Source: Candidatus Zixiibacteriota bacterium
GTDB taxonomy: Bacteria; Zixibacteria; MSB-5A5; GN15; JACZUZ01
Assembly (NCBI GenBank): GCA_024280775.1
Contig: JAJRPM010000005.1
Location: forward strand, 45,353 to 109,352
Length of the DNA stretch: 64,000 bases
Direction: 5' to 3'
How positions within the stretch are numbered: the stretch's first letter is position 1; each line of letters begins with the position of its first letter. Positions 16,490 through 24,866 of the stretch are shown one piece after another. Below the pieces are notes generated by a model, which was given only the letters and a program-made list of their open reading frames with translations, was not told the origin of the DNA and ran no database searches. The position numbers were made by a program, and so were the translations under genes.

Positions 16490-17797
16490 CTAGGAGCTTA
16501 GCGCTTCGGATTTACACTTTTCTATTATTTCAAGAATTTCTTCATTGTTCAAGTTCTCCTGACGTGACTTGGCTATTGAAAAAATTTCCTCGGCGATTTT
16601 CTCCAGCTCTTCTTCTGAGCCTTCGATTTCGTGTTTGCGTAGCCAGTATTTCACATTGGAAAGACCTGACATAAAGCCAATCTCAATGACTTGCTCTTTG
16701 CCAAAATCTCCAGCTGGAACACCTGAGTAGACTCTATCAGCAAGCCAGTGATCGCCTTTTTTCTCGGCCTTGATTATCGCCGCGGCATGCACACCAGTTG
16801 CAGTACGGAAGGCGTCAGCGCCCATCACCGGGTAATTATTCGGTAGAGGTCCGTGGCAGTGAACACGCACCAATTCGCAATACTCGGCGAGAGCTGTTAG
16901 GTCACGACTGATTACGCCGTTGAGTTTTAAGTTCACCAAAATCTGGTCTAGTGACGCATTGCCAACACGTTCTCCAATTCCGAGGATTGTTCCATGAACC
17001 CGGTCGACGCCGGCATAGATTGCCGCCAGGGAATTGGAAACACCCAGTCCGCGGTCATTGTGGCCGTGCCAGTCAATTTTGATGTCGGCGCCGGTTTCGG
17101 CAATTACTTCATTGGCAAATTTCAACAAACTGCGCACTCCGGCAGGAGTCACATAGCCGCAGGTGTCACAAATGCAAATTCTTTCGGCGCCATTCTCTAT
17201 GGCCGCGGTGTAAAGAGCGCGTATGTCAGCAGGTGTAGCGCGAGTCGTGTCCTCGGTGACATACATCACCGGCAGACCATTGTCGACTGCTAACTTCACT
17301 GCCGCAACTGACTTCTTGATAATATCCGCGACAGTCCAACCCTCGGCATACTGACGAATCGGCGAGGAGCCAATAAACGCCGCGGCGGCTACCGGCATGC
17401 CGACCTTCTGTGAGATTTCAATCAGCGGCTTGATATCAGCGGGATGAGTGCGCACCGCGCAATAGGCTTTGATTTTGAAATTGTTGTCTTTGATTTCCTG
17501 CGCCAGTCGAGTGATGTCCTTAACTGCGCGCGGCCCGGAGCCGGGTAAACCCAAATCGACACAATCGATACCCAGCTCTTCCATCAAGTGTAACATCTTG
17601 AGTTTCTGCTCTATTGATGGGTCCTTGATTGAGGGCGACTGCAATCCATCGCGCAGGGTTTCATCGACGAAATGTATATCTGGATGTTCTGCAGATCGGG
17701 TCTCGTCCTCTGATTGGTTCCAATCATGAATCAAGCTGGCAATATCGGGATGACCTGTAGGGTCTGAATTCTGTTCCATAGCTAGTATTTCCTCCAT
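16490..17797 (-). CDS. LeuA/homocitrate-synthase-family acyl-CoA:2-oxoacid condensing enzyme
   Basis: This roughly 435-residue DRE-TIM metallolyase has the hallmark DETLRDGLQSPS, active-site ICDTCGYVTPAG, metal-binding DWHGHNDRGLGVSNS and GERVGNASLDQ. The family condenses acetyl-CoA or another acyl-CoA with a 2-oxoacid. It lacks the long C-terminal regulatory domain of typical LeuA, so it resembles homocitrate synthase or Re-citrate synthase in length. It is paired with the fused aconitase, which fits consecutive synthase and isomerase steps. An in-frame TTG at 17839 is possible; ATG 17797 has GGAG 5 nt upstream. No isopropylmalate or homoisocitrate dehydrogenase is adjacent. Confidence 0.75.
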   Translation of the reverse strand: MEEILAMEQNSDPTGHPDIASLIHDWNQSEDETRSAEHPDIHFVDETLRDGLQSPSIKDPSIEQKLKMLHLMEELGIDCVDLGLPGSGPRAVKDITRLAQEIKDNNFKIKAYCAVRTHPADIKPLIEISQKVGMPVAAAAFIGSSPIRQYAEGWTVADIIKKSVAAVKLAVDNGLPVMYVTEDTTRATPADIRALYTAAIENGAERICICDTCGYVTPAGVRSLLKFANEVIAETGADIKIDWHGHNDRGLGVSNSLAAIYAGVDRVHGTILGIGERVGNASLDQILVNLKLNGVISRDLTALAEYCELVRVHCHGPLPNNYPVMGADAFRTATGVHAAAIIKAEKKGDHWLADRVYSGVPAGDFGKEQVIEIGFMSGLSNVKYWLRKHEIEGSEEELEKIAEEIFSIAKSRQENLNNEEILEIIEKCKSEALSS

Positions 17798-17926
17798 CGC
17801 GGCTCCGCTGATGCGCTCAACGTCCGCTACGTCATTCAATTAACCGGATTTCTCCGGGAGAGGCAACAAAAGAGGGGAGGAATTATTGAGCAGGGAGTCA
17901 AAGATGCGAGAGGCAAAAAAACCGAA

Positions 17927-18976
17927 CTAGGCGAAAATTTGCCGCAATTCGTCGAGGTTAACCGAATCATGTAGGGGTGGAGGGTTAAAAACGAATGGCG
18001 TTTCGAGATACTCCTTAACTGCCTCATGCGCCTCATCAGCGCTGGAGCACAGGGTGAGCTTGATTCGCATTTCCTTGGCTTTGGGCATTCCGCTGACGTA
18101 GGCGTGGAAATGCGACCGCATCACTAGAAAATGTTTGCGTGTATCCGCGAAGAAATGCTCGAAAACGTATGCATGCTCCAACATTACGTGCAGACGCTCT
18201 GTGACTGTTAGTTCTTCACGACAAACATCGGGGTTGAAAAACCAAGGGTTTCCGAAAATGGCCCGACCGCACATTATGCCATCGACTCCGGTTTCTTCGG
18301 CTAGCTGATTTGCCTGTTGTAACGATTCAACATCGCCATTGCCATAGAGCAATGTCTCTGTTCCTTTGAATTGCTCGACGACATGATGAACCTTGTCCCA
18401 ATGCGCCGGGACTTTGGACATCTCTTTGCGAGTTCGCAGGTGCAAAGTGATAACTTGCAAGTCTGTTTCCAGCAGGTGTTCGACCCATTCTTCCATGGTA
18501 ATATCAGTGAACCCGATTCTAGTTTTCACTGAGACAGGCAAGTCACCTGCGCCTTCTTTGACAGCGGCTATACATTCTTTCGCCAGAGCCGGGTTGTTTA
18601 TCATTCCAGCGCCCGCTCCGGTTTTGCAGACGTTTTTTTCGGGGCACCCCATGTTTATGTCTACTCCATCAAATCCGAGCTTCCGGCAAATGGATGCGGC
18701 GTGACGCATAGTCTCAGGTCGGCGACCGAAAATCTGCGCTACTATTGGGCGCTCGGCTTCGGTGTAACGCAGATCCGGTATTAGTCGTTCAAGTCCTGGA
18801 CTGCAGAGACCGTCGGCGGAGGTGAACTCGGTGTAGATGACATGTGGTTTGCCATACTTGTTTATTATATAGCGAAAAGCCGCATCAGTGACTTGCTCCA
18901 AAGGCGCCAAAACCAACGCCGGTTTGGGAAGTTTCTGATAGAAGTTTCTGTTATTTGAGATATTTGCTCCACACAT
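17927..18976 (-). CDS. tRNA-dihydrouridine synthase
   Basis: This 349-residue flavoenzyme of the Dus family has an N-terminal LAPLEQVTDAAFR, FMN-barrel motifs INMGCPEKNVCKTGAGAGM (with the catalytic Cys following GCP), SVKTRIGF, HLRTR, GNGDV and GIMCGRAIFGNPWFF. It reduces specific uridines in tRNA with NADPH. HLRTR takes the place of the usual HGRTR. The length fits DusA/DusB-like enzymes; I do not assign the exact paralogue. It is upstream of the synthase gene, about 130 bp away, and likely unrelated functionally. Confidence 0.88.
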   Translation of the reverse strand: MCGANISNNRNFYQKLPKPALVLAPLEQVTDAAFRYIINKYGKPHVIYTEFTSADGLCSPGLERLIPDLRYTEAERPIVAQIFGRRPETMRHAASICRKLGFDGVDINMGCPEKNVCKTGAGAGMINNPALAKECIAAVKEGAGDLPVSVKTRIGFTDITMEEWVEHLLETDLQVITLHLRTRKEMSKVPAHWDKVHHVVEQFKGTETLLYGNGDVESLQQANQLAEETGVDGIMCGRAIFGNPWFFNPDVCREELTVTERLHVMLEHAYVFEHFFADTRKHFLVMRSHFHAYVSGMPKAKEMRIKLTLCSSADEAHEAVKEYLETPFVFNPPPLHDSVNLDELRQIFA

Positions 18977-19054
18977 AGCGGGAGTATTGTAGGCGCTAAA
19001 TGAGGCTCAGGCAAGGCGCGAAACTTTGGTATTTGTATGAGTTGCGGGTGAACA

Positions 19055-19140
19055 GTCATTGCGAGCGCAGCGCGGCAATCTCGTAGATTCGTAGAGCGAC
19101 TTTGAGTCCTACGAGATTGCCGCGCTGCGCTCGCAATGAC
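19055..19140. repeat. 32-bp perfect inverted repeat (MITE/REP-like)
   Basis: Arms at 19055-19086 and 19109-19140 are perfectly complementary over 32 bp, with a 22-bp loop. The outer ends begin GTCATTGCGAGCGCAGCGCG. The repeat lies between the dus start and the barrel-protein stop and has no T-run, so a terminator alone does not explain it. A diverged relative lies at about 58435-58510. Confidence 0.8.
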
Positions 19141-19156
19141 ACATAACAACAAGACT

Positions 19157-19645
19157 TTAGAACATCACGCCGAGCGATAGTTTCATATCCGGAATATCGC
19201 CGAATCCGAAACGCATTTCGAGGTTGTAACTGCGATTGCCTCTCATGGGGATTCTTGCTCCAGCAGTTAGGGAAAGACCTAGTTCAGTGGAGCTTCCGGC
19301 ATTGTTGATAGAGTAATAGCCCAAAGTTGGTCCTGCGGCGCCATAAAACTTGATACCAGTTTCCGGTAGACGAAATACGTACCAGCGCAGATCTCCATTG
19401 ATTAGCACAGAAGTGAAATTATCACCAGCTCCAACATCAACGCTGGGAGCAAAAACTGCAGTACCTGCGGCTCCACCGACATTGCCCAATGAACCTTGTA
19501 AGCCGAGGAAGAATTGATCCGGCGAGGAGCTAAAACCTCCGCGAGCGCCGAGAGCATATTTTGAAGCCGCGAAAGAACTTGGTGAGGTCAGGAGTACAAT
19601 CGCTGATAGAGTTAGTATGGTAGTGATTATTCTCTTGGTGAACAT
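19157..19645 (-). CDS. Small outer-membrane beta-barrel-like protein
   Basis: This 162-residue protein has a clear signal peptide (residues 1-27, ending SSFA/A). The mature part is rich in alternating Gly/aromatic strands (YALGARGGFSSS, LRWYVFRLPETGIKFYGAAGPTLGYY) and ends in a terminal-Phe strand (LSLGVMF), as in outer-membrane barrels recognised by BamA. The size suggests an 8-stranded barrel of the OmpA/OmpX type. No ligand or family can be named with confidence. It stands alone on the minus strand. Confidence 0.65.
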   Translation of the reverse strand: MFTKRIITTILTLSAIVLLTSPSSFAASKYALGARGGFSSSPDQFFLGLQGSLGNVGGAAGTAVFAPSVDVGAGDNFTSVLINGDLRWYVFRLPETGIKFYGAAGPTLGYYSINNAGSSTELGLSLTAGARIPMRGNRSYNLEMRFGFGDIPDMKLSLGVMF

Positions 19646-19789
19646 ATTATCTCTCCGGTGGTTTGCTTCTAATTAACTACGATTATCTCACAGTGTATCG
19701 GTCTCATCTTACTTCTTTGCTAGGGCTATCGCAAGGCTAAAGAATCGTTGGATATCAATGAGCAACAAATGAACAGTGGGAGGTGACAG

Positions 19790-19815
19790 AAAAAAGGGCG
19801 CCGAAACGACGCCCC
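19790..19815 (-). terminator. Rho-independent terminator after the crotonase gene
   Basis: On the minus strand a GGGCG(T)C/G(G)CGCCC hairpin is followed by six T residues. It lies 120 bp beyond the enoyl-CoA hydratase stop. The stem-loop is nearly identical to the one after the 3-hydroxyacyl-CoA dehydrogenase gene at 20794-20816, so it also belongs to a repeat family. Confidence 0.55.
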
Positions 19816-19936
19816 TACGAATTCGTTGCATTCTGCTGATTTTGCGAAAGGCTCAGCGCGCTGTGCCGCTACGATACGAGTATTATTCTCAATACAAGCA
19901 TCTTTCTCAATACAAGTATTTTTCTGTGGCCCTTGT

Positions 19937-20716
19937 TTACTCGTTCTTGAATTCCGCTTCGCGTTTTTCTAGGAAGGCGTTTAGGCCTTCTTTCATGTCC
20001 GCGGAGGCGGCTATTGCGCCGAAACTGAGTTTTTCATAGTCACAGGCATTCGAGAGCGGCATGTCCAGTCCGCGGTTGACACACTCTTTGGTGGCCTTGA
20101 TTGCCAGAGGTCCGCGCGAGGCAATTACATTCGCCATCTCTTTAGCTTTGGCCATCAACTCTTCCGGCGCATAGACTTCCTGCACCACACCGTATTCGTA
20201 GCATTGTTGCGCTTTGAAGAAGTCACCAGTGAAAATCATTTGCTTCGCGCGACCGGCGCCAACTAGTCTTGCCAGACGCTGAGTGCCTCCGTAGCCCGGG
20301 ATGATTCCCAGTTTGACTTCGGGCAGACCCATGCGGGCTTTCTCTGAGGCCAAACGAATATCACAAGCTAAGGCCAGCTCCATGCCGCCGCCAAAACAGA
20401 AACCATTGATTGCCGCAATCACGACCTTCGGGATATTTTCAAATGATTTCATTAAATATTGCCCGGTGGCTGATTTGCGCATTCCATCCTGCACGCCCAT
20501 AGTCGCCAGCTCGGCGATATCAGCTCCGGAGATAAACGCTTTGCCGTCACCGGTTACAATTATCACGCGTATAGTGTCATCATACCATACGCTACGCAGC
20601 CAGTCCTGCATCTCGGAAATCATCTGCGCATTGAGCGCATTTAGCGCATCAGGGCGATTGATAATCAGAGTTGCAACGTGGCCTTCTTGTTCGATTTTTA
20701 TTAGTTCGTAATTCAT
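19937..20716 (-). CDS. Enoyl-CoA hydratase (crotonase)
   Basis: This 259-residue crotonase-family protein has GADIAELATM, the oxyanion hole GFCFGGGMELALACD with the first catalytic Glu, and GLPEVKLGIIPGYGGTQRL with the second, so both hydratase glutamates are present. It hydrates crotonyl-CoA or other short enoyl-CoAs to 3-hydroxyacyl-CoA. Hydroxyacyl-CoA dehydrogenase and thiolase genes follow upstream on the same strand, so it is part of a butyrate-type beta-oxidation module that could finish glutaryl/crotonyl-CoA breakdown after ring cleavage. Confidence 0.87.
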   Translation of the reverse strand: MNYELIKIEQEGHVATLIINRPDALNALNAQMISEMQDWLRSVWYDDTIRVIIVTGDGKAFISGADIAELATMGVQDGMRKSATGQYLMKSFENIPKVVIAAINGFCFGGGMELALACDIRLASEKARMGLPEVKLGIIPGYGGTQRLARLVGAGRAKQMIFTGDFFKAQQCYEYGVVQEVYAPEELMAKAKEMANVIASRGPLAIKATKECVNRGLDMPLSNACDYEKLSFGAIAASADMKEGLNAFLEKREAEFKNE

Positions 20717-20741
20717 GTTGTTTCAAACCCCGCTAAAGTAG

Positions 20742-20760
20742 GGGCGGGGTTTCCCCGCCC
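20742..20760. repeat. GC-rich palindrome between hbd-like and crotonase genes
   Basis: GGGCGGGG and CCCCGCCC flank a TTT loop just upstream of the crotonase start codon. The hairpin is very stable, lacks a T-run on the minus strand, and lies in a gap that also holds the 20794-20816 stem-loop. Confidence 0.55.
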
Positions 20761-20793
20761 GTCTTATGAATCTTGCAGCGCTCATCCAAGAAC

Positions 20794-20816
20794 AAAAGGG
20801 CGCCGAAACGGCGCCC
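20794..20816 (-). terminator. Rho-independent terminator-like hairpin after the 3-hydroxyacyl-CoA dehydrogenase gene
   Basis: On the minus strand GGGCGCC and GGCGCCC flank a 5-nt loop, followed by TTTT. It lies about 45 bp past the stop codon at 20860. Its sequence is shared with 19790-19815. Confidence 0.6.
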
Positions 20817-20859
20817 CTACGTCCGCGGACATCACCTCAACAGTAACTTTATCTCAGCG

Positions 20860-21771
20860 CTATTTTGCGCTGTAGTCGTAAACTCCGCGACCGGCTTTTT
20901 TGCCGTTGTATCCGGCGGTGACTAAACGACGCAACAGTGGCGGCGCGGCATAGTGCACCGACTTGAATTCTTCGAACATGATATCTGCAATGAACAATGT
21001 TGTATCAAGTCCAACGAAGTCCAGCAATGTGAGCGGGCCCATCGGGTGTCCGCAACCGAAGACCATTGCATCATCAATTTCTTTGGCAGTGGCAAGACCG
21101 TTCTCAAGTTGGCGCACCGCATCGAGGAGATAAGGAACCAGTAGCACATTGACAATGAACCCCGGAGTGTCTTTGGCTTCGACAGTTTTCTTGCCTAGCG
21201 CTTTGCCGAAGTCCATCGCGATTTCCACTGTCTCATCGGAAGTGTCAATTGAGCGCACAATTTCCACGAGCTTCATAACCGGAACCGGGTTGAAGAAATG
21301 TGTGCCAACAAATTTGTCACGACGATTGGTTACCGCCGCCATATCCGAAATCGGAATAGAGCTGGTGTTGGAAGCGAAGATACATGACGGCTTGCATACG
21401 CCGTCAAGCTCTTTGAAAATCGCTTTTTTAACTTCAATGTTTTCGGTTACGGCTTCGATTACAAAATCACAGTCAGCGAAATCTGAAAGTGATGCGGCAA
21501 ATGAGATATTCGAGAGAGTTTTGTTCTTGGTGTCCTCGTCGAGTTTGCCTTTTGCGACTCTCTTATCGAGTGACTTGGTGATAGCGCCGATTCCGTTATC
21601 AAAAAACTTCTTGTCTTGCTCGTGAGTAAGCACAGTGTAACCGGTTTGCGCGGCGACTTGGGCAATGCCTCGTCCCATAAGACCACAACCGACTATACCG
21701 ACTTTTTTAATGTCCTTTGATGCGCCTGCGCTAATTGCGGCGCCTGTTGCTTCTTCTGTCATGGGTGTCAT
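20860..21771 (-). CDS. 3-hydroxybutyryl-CoA (3-hydroxyacyl-CoA) dehydrogenase
   Basis: This 303-residue protein has the NAD-binding KVGIVGCGLMGRGIAQ (around residues 22-37), the NTSSIPIS stretch, the catalytic His in FVGTHFFNPVPVMKLVEI, and a helical C-terminal domain with GHPMGPLTLLDFVGLDT. It oxidises (S)-3-hydroxyacyl-CoA to the 3-oxo form. The extra 20 N-terminal residues are polar, and ATG at the fourth codon is an alternative start. It lies between thiolase and crotonase genes on the same strand, a classic beta-oxidation trio. Confidence 0.9.
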   Translation of the reverse strand: MTPMTEEATGAAISAGASKDIKKVGIVGCGLMGRGIAQVAAQTGYTVLTHEQDKKFFDNGIGAITKSLDKRVAKGKLDEDTKNKTLSNISFAASLSDFADCDFVIEAVTENIEVKKAIFKELDGVCKPSCIFASNTSSIPISDMAAVTNRRDKFVGTHFFNPVPVMKLVEIVRSIDTSDETVEIAMDFGKALGKKTVEAKDTPGFIVNVLLVPYLLDAVRQLENGLATAKEIDDAMVFGCGHPMGPLTLLDFVGLDTTLFIADIMFEEFKSVHYAAPPLLRRLVTAGYNGKKAGRGVYDYSAK

Positions 21772-21886
21772 TGTTCTTTCCTTGCTTTATAGCTGTTTTG
21801 ATTTATTGCTGTACAATGATGCTATTTGCTTTGTCGGGTTTCTCTTGCGCTGACGCGCATTCGGAACCCGACCTACTTGTTTATCG

Positions 21887-23086
21887 TTAACTAGCGCGTT
21901 CGAATACTGCGGCTATTCCTTGTCCGCCACCGATACATAGTGACGCTACTCCGAGTTTTTGGTTGTTGCGCTTCATGTGATACAAAGTTGTCAACGCCAG
22001 ACGGGCGCCGGATGCGCCTAGTGGATGCCCTAAAGAGATTCCGCCACCGTTGGGGTTGAGTACTTCACGTTTGATTTTTAGCTCTCTCTCCACCGATACT
22101 ACTTGCGGTGCAAAAGCCTCATTGACTTCTATGATTTCCATCGCGCTAAGTTCCGAATTGGCTTTCTTAACTGCATCGAGAATAGCCGGCGCAGGACCTA
22201 TGCCCATCAGAGTCGGCTCTACGCCTGAGATAGCGTAGGATTTCAGAGTTCCGAGCGCTGTAAGTCCGTGTTTGTCTGCGGCTTCTTTGCTGGCGACTAC
22301 TACAACTGCGGCGCCATCGCAAATGCCTGAGGCGTTACCGGCTGTCACTACGCCGTCCTTTTTGAAGACAGTGCGCAATTTGGCCATGCTCTCAATTGAC
22401 GCATCAGGGCGAATGTGCTCGTCGGTATCGACAACTTTGACCCCCTTGCGGGATTTGATTTCGATAGGTGTGATTTCTTCGGCAAACCAACCGTTTTTCT
22501 GGGCGGTGGCCGCTAGATGCTGGCTACGTAGCGCGTATTCGTCTGCGTCCTTGCGTGAGACTTTGTACTTTTCGGCGAGGTTCTCGGCGGTGACTGCCAT
22601 TGAGGTATCACAATAGGTGTCCATCAGCGCCTCCCATAACAGGTCATCCATCTTGCCTTGTCCCAATGGCAAACCCCAGCGAGCGCCGTGGATTACATGC
22701 GGAGTCTGCGACATACTCTCCATGCCGCCGGCGAGACAAATATCGGCTTCACCTAGTTGAATCATTTGCGCGGCGGTGACAATCGCCTGCAATCCTGAAC
22801 CGCAGATGCGGTTGACTGTCAGCGCCGGTCGGTCAACCGGTACACCGGCTCTGAGTGATACGTGACGGGCCCCATAGAGCGCATCATTGCTGGTTTGCAG
22901 GGCATTGCCCATTACAGTGTGGTCGATTTGATCTGGTTTGACACCTGATTTTTCGAGCGCGCCTTTGGCGGCGAAAGTCCCTAAATCCAAAGCTGAAAAA
23001 CCTTTTAGCGAGCCGCCGAATGATCCGAATGCGGTTCTGGCGCCGTCGATAATGACTACTTCTTTAAGAGCTGATTCTTTCATCAA
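21887..23086 (-). CDS. Acetyl-CoA acetyltransferase (thiolase)
   Basis: This 399-residue thiolase has the nucleophilic Cys in VNRICGSGLQAI (around residue 95), NVNEAFAPQ-like EVNEAFAPQVV, the His in GGGISLGHPLGASGAR and the second catalytic Cys in ASLCIGGGQGIA. All are present and intact. It cleaves acetoacetyl-CoA or 3-oxoacyl-CoA with CoA. It is the first gene of the thiolase-dehydrogenase-crotonase series; the 115-bp gap to the dehydrogenase may hold a separate start. Confidence 0.9.
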   Translation of the reverse strand: MMKESALKEVVIIDGARTAFGSFGGSLKGFSALDLGTFAAKGALEKSGVKPDQIDHTVMGNALQTSNDALYGARHVSLRAGVPVDRPALTVNRICGSGLQAIVTAAQMIQLGEADICLAGGMESMSQTPHVIHGARWGLPLGQGKMDDLLWEALMDTYCDTSMAVTAENLAEKYKVSRKDADEYALRSQHLAATAQKNGWFAEEITPIEIKSRKGVKVVDTDEHIRPDASIESMAKLRTVFKKDGVVTAGNASGICDGAAVVVVASKEAADKHGLTALGTLKSYAISGVEPTLMGIGPAPAILDAVKKANSELSAMEIIEVNEAFAPQVVSVERELKIKREVLNPNGGGISLGHPLGASGARLALTTLYHMKRNNQKLGVASLCIGGGQGIAAVFERAS

Positions 23087-23566
23087 TCTTCCTTTTGATT
23101 TTTCCTGTGCTACGATTGCTGTATGCGAAAGTCAGACTTGCCTCAGGCGGTCTGCCAACCCTATACTTCTCTGGCGATTAGGAGCGTCTCAAAACCGCTC
23201 CATTATTAGCGGACCAATAGGTCAGCTAATTCGCGCCATGCTGTAGCATATTGTACTCTGATAGCTCCAATTGTCAAGGAAACCGGGGTGCATGAGTTAT
23301 TTGTAGGCGTTTGCCAAAAATATCTATCGCAAGTGTATGCGGGAATGGAACTTGCATAAGAGCAAGTATAAGCCTCTTCATCGGGGATACTATCGTTAGA
23401 ATGGGTATCCTGAAGAGAAAGACGCCAATTACTCACAACGAATCTAAGTTGTTTCGGTATAAGCATATAAGAACCCCGGATTTCCGGATTACTCCCGGCT
23501 CTAACCGCCGGAAAACTAGAATAACTGACCTCAAGGCCAATATTACTCGGGAAGATTGATAGAATA
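23087..23566. other. 480-bp divergent intergenic region
   Basis: This stretch separates the thiolase gene (minus) from the TolB-like gene (plus) and must carry both promoters. A small inverted repeat GGAGCG/CGCTCC with a 9-nt loop is visible around 23181-23201. An open frame on the minus strand (23206-23727) overlaps the next gene and shows no family features, so I leave it out. Confidence 0.4.
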
Positions 23567-24634
23567 ATGAAGACTAAATGCAGAGAATTTCGCACAGGCA
23601 AGCTCAATGCCTCATTTCTAAGTCGCTTGGCGGTGGTCTTTTCGGTTTTCGCGGTTCTTTTTTCTGGTCTGGGGCAGGTAACCCACTCACAGATTCTTTC
23701 GCAGAAGAAGGATAAAGAGAAGAGCAATACACGAGTTAGGACACTCAGGCCCGGTGAAATGCTCGATTACCGAATTGACCCGAAGGATTCCACCAAGAAC
23801 AGTATTAGTGTGTTACGCCCTAAAAAATTGATTTTCGCTGATTGCGCCACGCGAGGGCGCAATAAAGGCATGTGGCTACTGGATGCAAAAGGTGATACGC
23901 TACAACATGTTTCCAGTCGCGGCGGGCATGCTTCATGGTCAACAGATCATGTCCGTGCGGTGGTGATTGATCCGCGTTTGAATATGAAGATTTTGGCTCT
24001 GGACAAGCCGGGCAAAGGCGTAGTTATTAAAACACCGGAGTTTCTTACCCCTGAGATGCCAGCCTGGTCACCTACTGCGGATGTTATAGCTTTCGCCTCC
24101 AAGGACAGATATGATTCCAGGCAAATCTTTGTGGTCGATGCAAATGGGGAGGCCACGAATCTTGAACAGCTAACCCATGACACTGTCAGCTCTTATATGC
24201 CGTCATGGAGTACCGACGGCTCGACTATCATTTTCTCTCGTCATCAGGGAAAAAAGGGACTGTATTCGATTTCGGCTAAGGGCGGTCCGGTGAAACCGTT
24301 TTTTGTGTCAGATACGATGTATATCACTGAGACTATTTGGTCTCCTACGGGAAAATATATTGTTGGCACCAATCGTACTGACGGAAATATTGTACGTCTC
24401 GATGCAGACGGAACCAATCCGTACAACCTGACCAAAACCGGAACTCGCGAGTCTCATTTTGGTAATGCGCGCTTTATCGACAATGGCAAGAAAGTCATTT
24501 TTGCCGGAAAGCTGCCTGGACGTCAAAATGCGACGCTTTTCACAATTTCAATAGAGCCCACTGAAGACGAGAAACCAAAAGAGTTCCGCAAACCCGACGC
24601 GCTTTTCTTCACTTACGGAAGTCCAAATTTCTAG
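23567..24634 (+). CDS. Exported TolB-like WD40/PD40 beta-propeller protein
   Basis: This 355-residue protein has an N-terminal signal sequence (hydrophobic 18-42 after a basic leader, ending THSQ) and a polar KKDKEKS linker. Repeated propeller blades follow, recognisable as PAWSPTADVIAFAS, PSWSTDGSTIIFSR, TIWSPTGKYIVGTN and ARFIDNGKKVIFAG, each followed by a strand with a D-x-(N/D)-G turn (VVDANGEAT, RLDADGTNP). This is the PD40/TolB-propeller type, found in periplasmic binding or scaffold proteins. No enzymatic domain is attached, and no tol-pal genes are nearby. Partner unknown. Confidence 0.78.
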   Translation: MKTKCREFRTGKLNASFLSRLAVVFSVFAVLFSGLGQVTHSQILSQKKDKEKSNTRVRTLRPGEMLDYRIDPKDSTKNSISVLRPKKLIFADCATRGRNKGMWLLDAKGDTLQHVSSRGGHASWSTDHVRAVVIDPRLNMKILALDKPGKGVVIKTPEFLTPEMPAWSPTADVIAFASKDRYDSRQIFVVDANGEATNLEQLTHDTVSSYMPSWSTDGSTIIFSRHQGKKGLYSISAKGGPVKPFFVSDTMYITETIWSPTGKYIVGTNRTDGNIVRLDADGTNPYNLTKTGTRESHFGNARFIDNGKKVIFAGKLPGRQNATLFTISIEPTEDEKPKEFRKPDALFFTYGSPNF

Positions 24635-24727
24635 GGTAGCCTACTTCCAAAGATACCTGGCATGATTCTCAAGTTTTGCTGAGTATTGCTCTTAATTGAC
24701 TTCATAATTCCTTCCTGTTATATCATT

Positions 24728-24780
24728 GCCACATACGCTCACTGTAGATTATCTGCAGTGGCCGTATGTGGCTATTTTTT
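24728..24780 (+). terminator. Rho-independent terminator after the TolB-like gene
   Basis: GCCACATACG (24728-24737) pairs perfectly with CGTATGTGGC (24763-24772), with an inner CACTG/CAGTG stem, and is followed by TATTTTTT. It lies about 95 bp past the stop codon. Confidence 0.8.
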
Positions 24781-24866
24781 GTAGCCCTTGAAAAACAGAT
24801 AATAATTTTCTTTTCGATGAACTGACTTGACCTTTGAGGCTGGTTGGATAAGGAGCAATTGGAACA

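Noticed and set aside
23206..23727. 173-codon minus-strand frame before the thiolase gene
   Set aside because: It overlaps the TolB-like gene, has no family motif and atypical composition.
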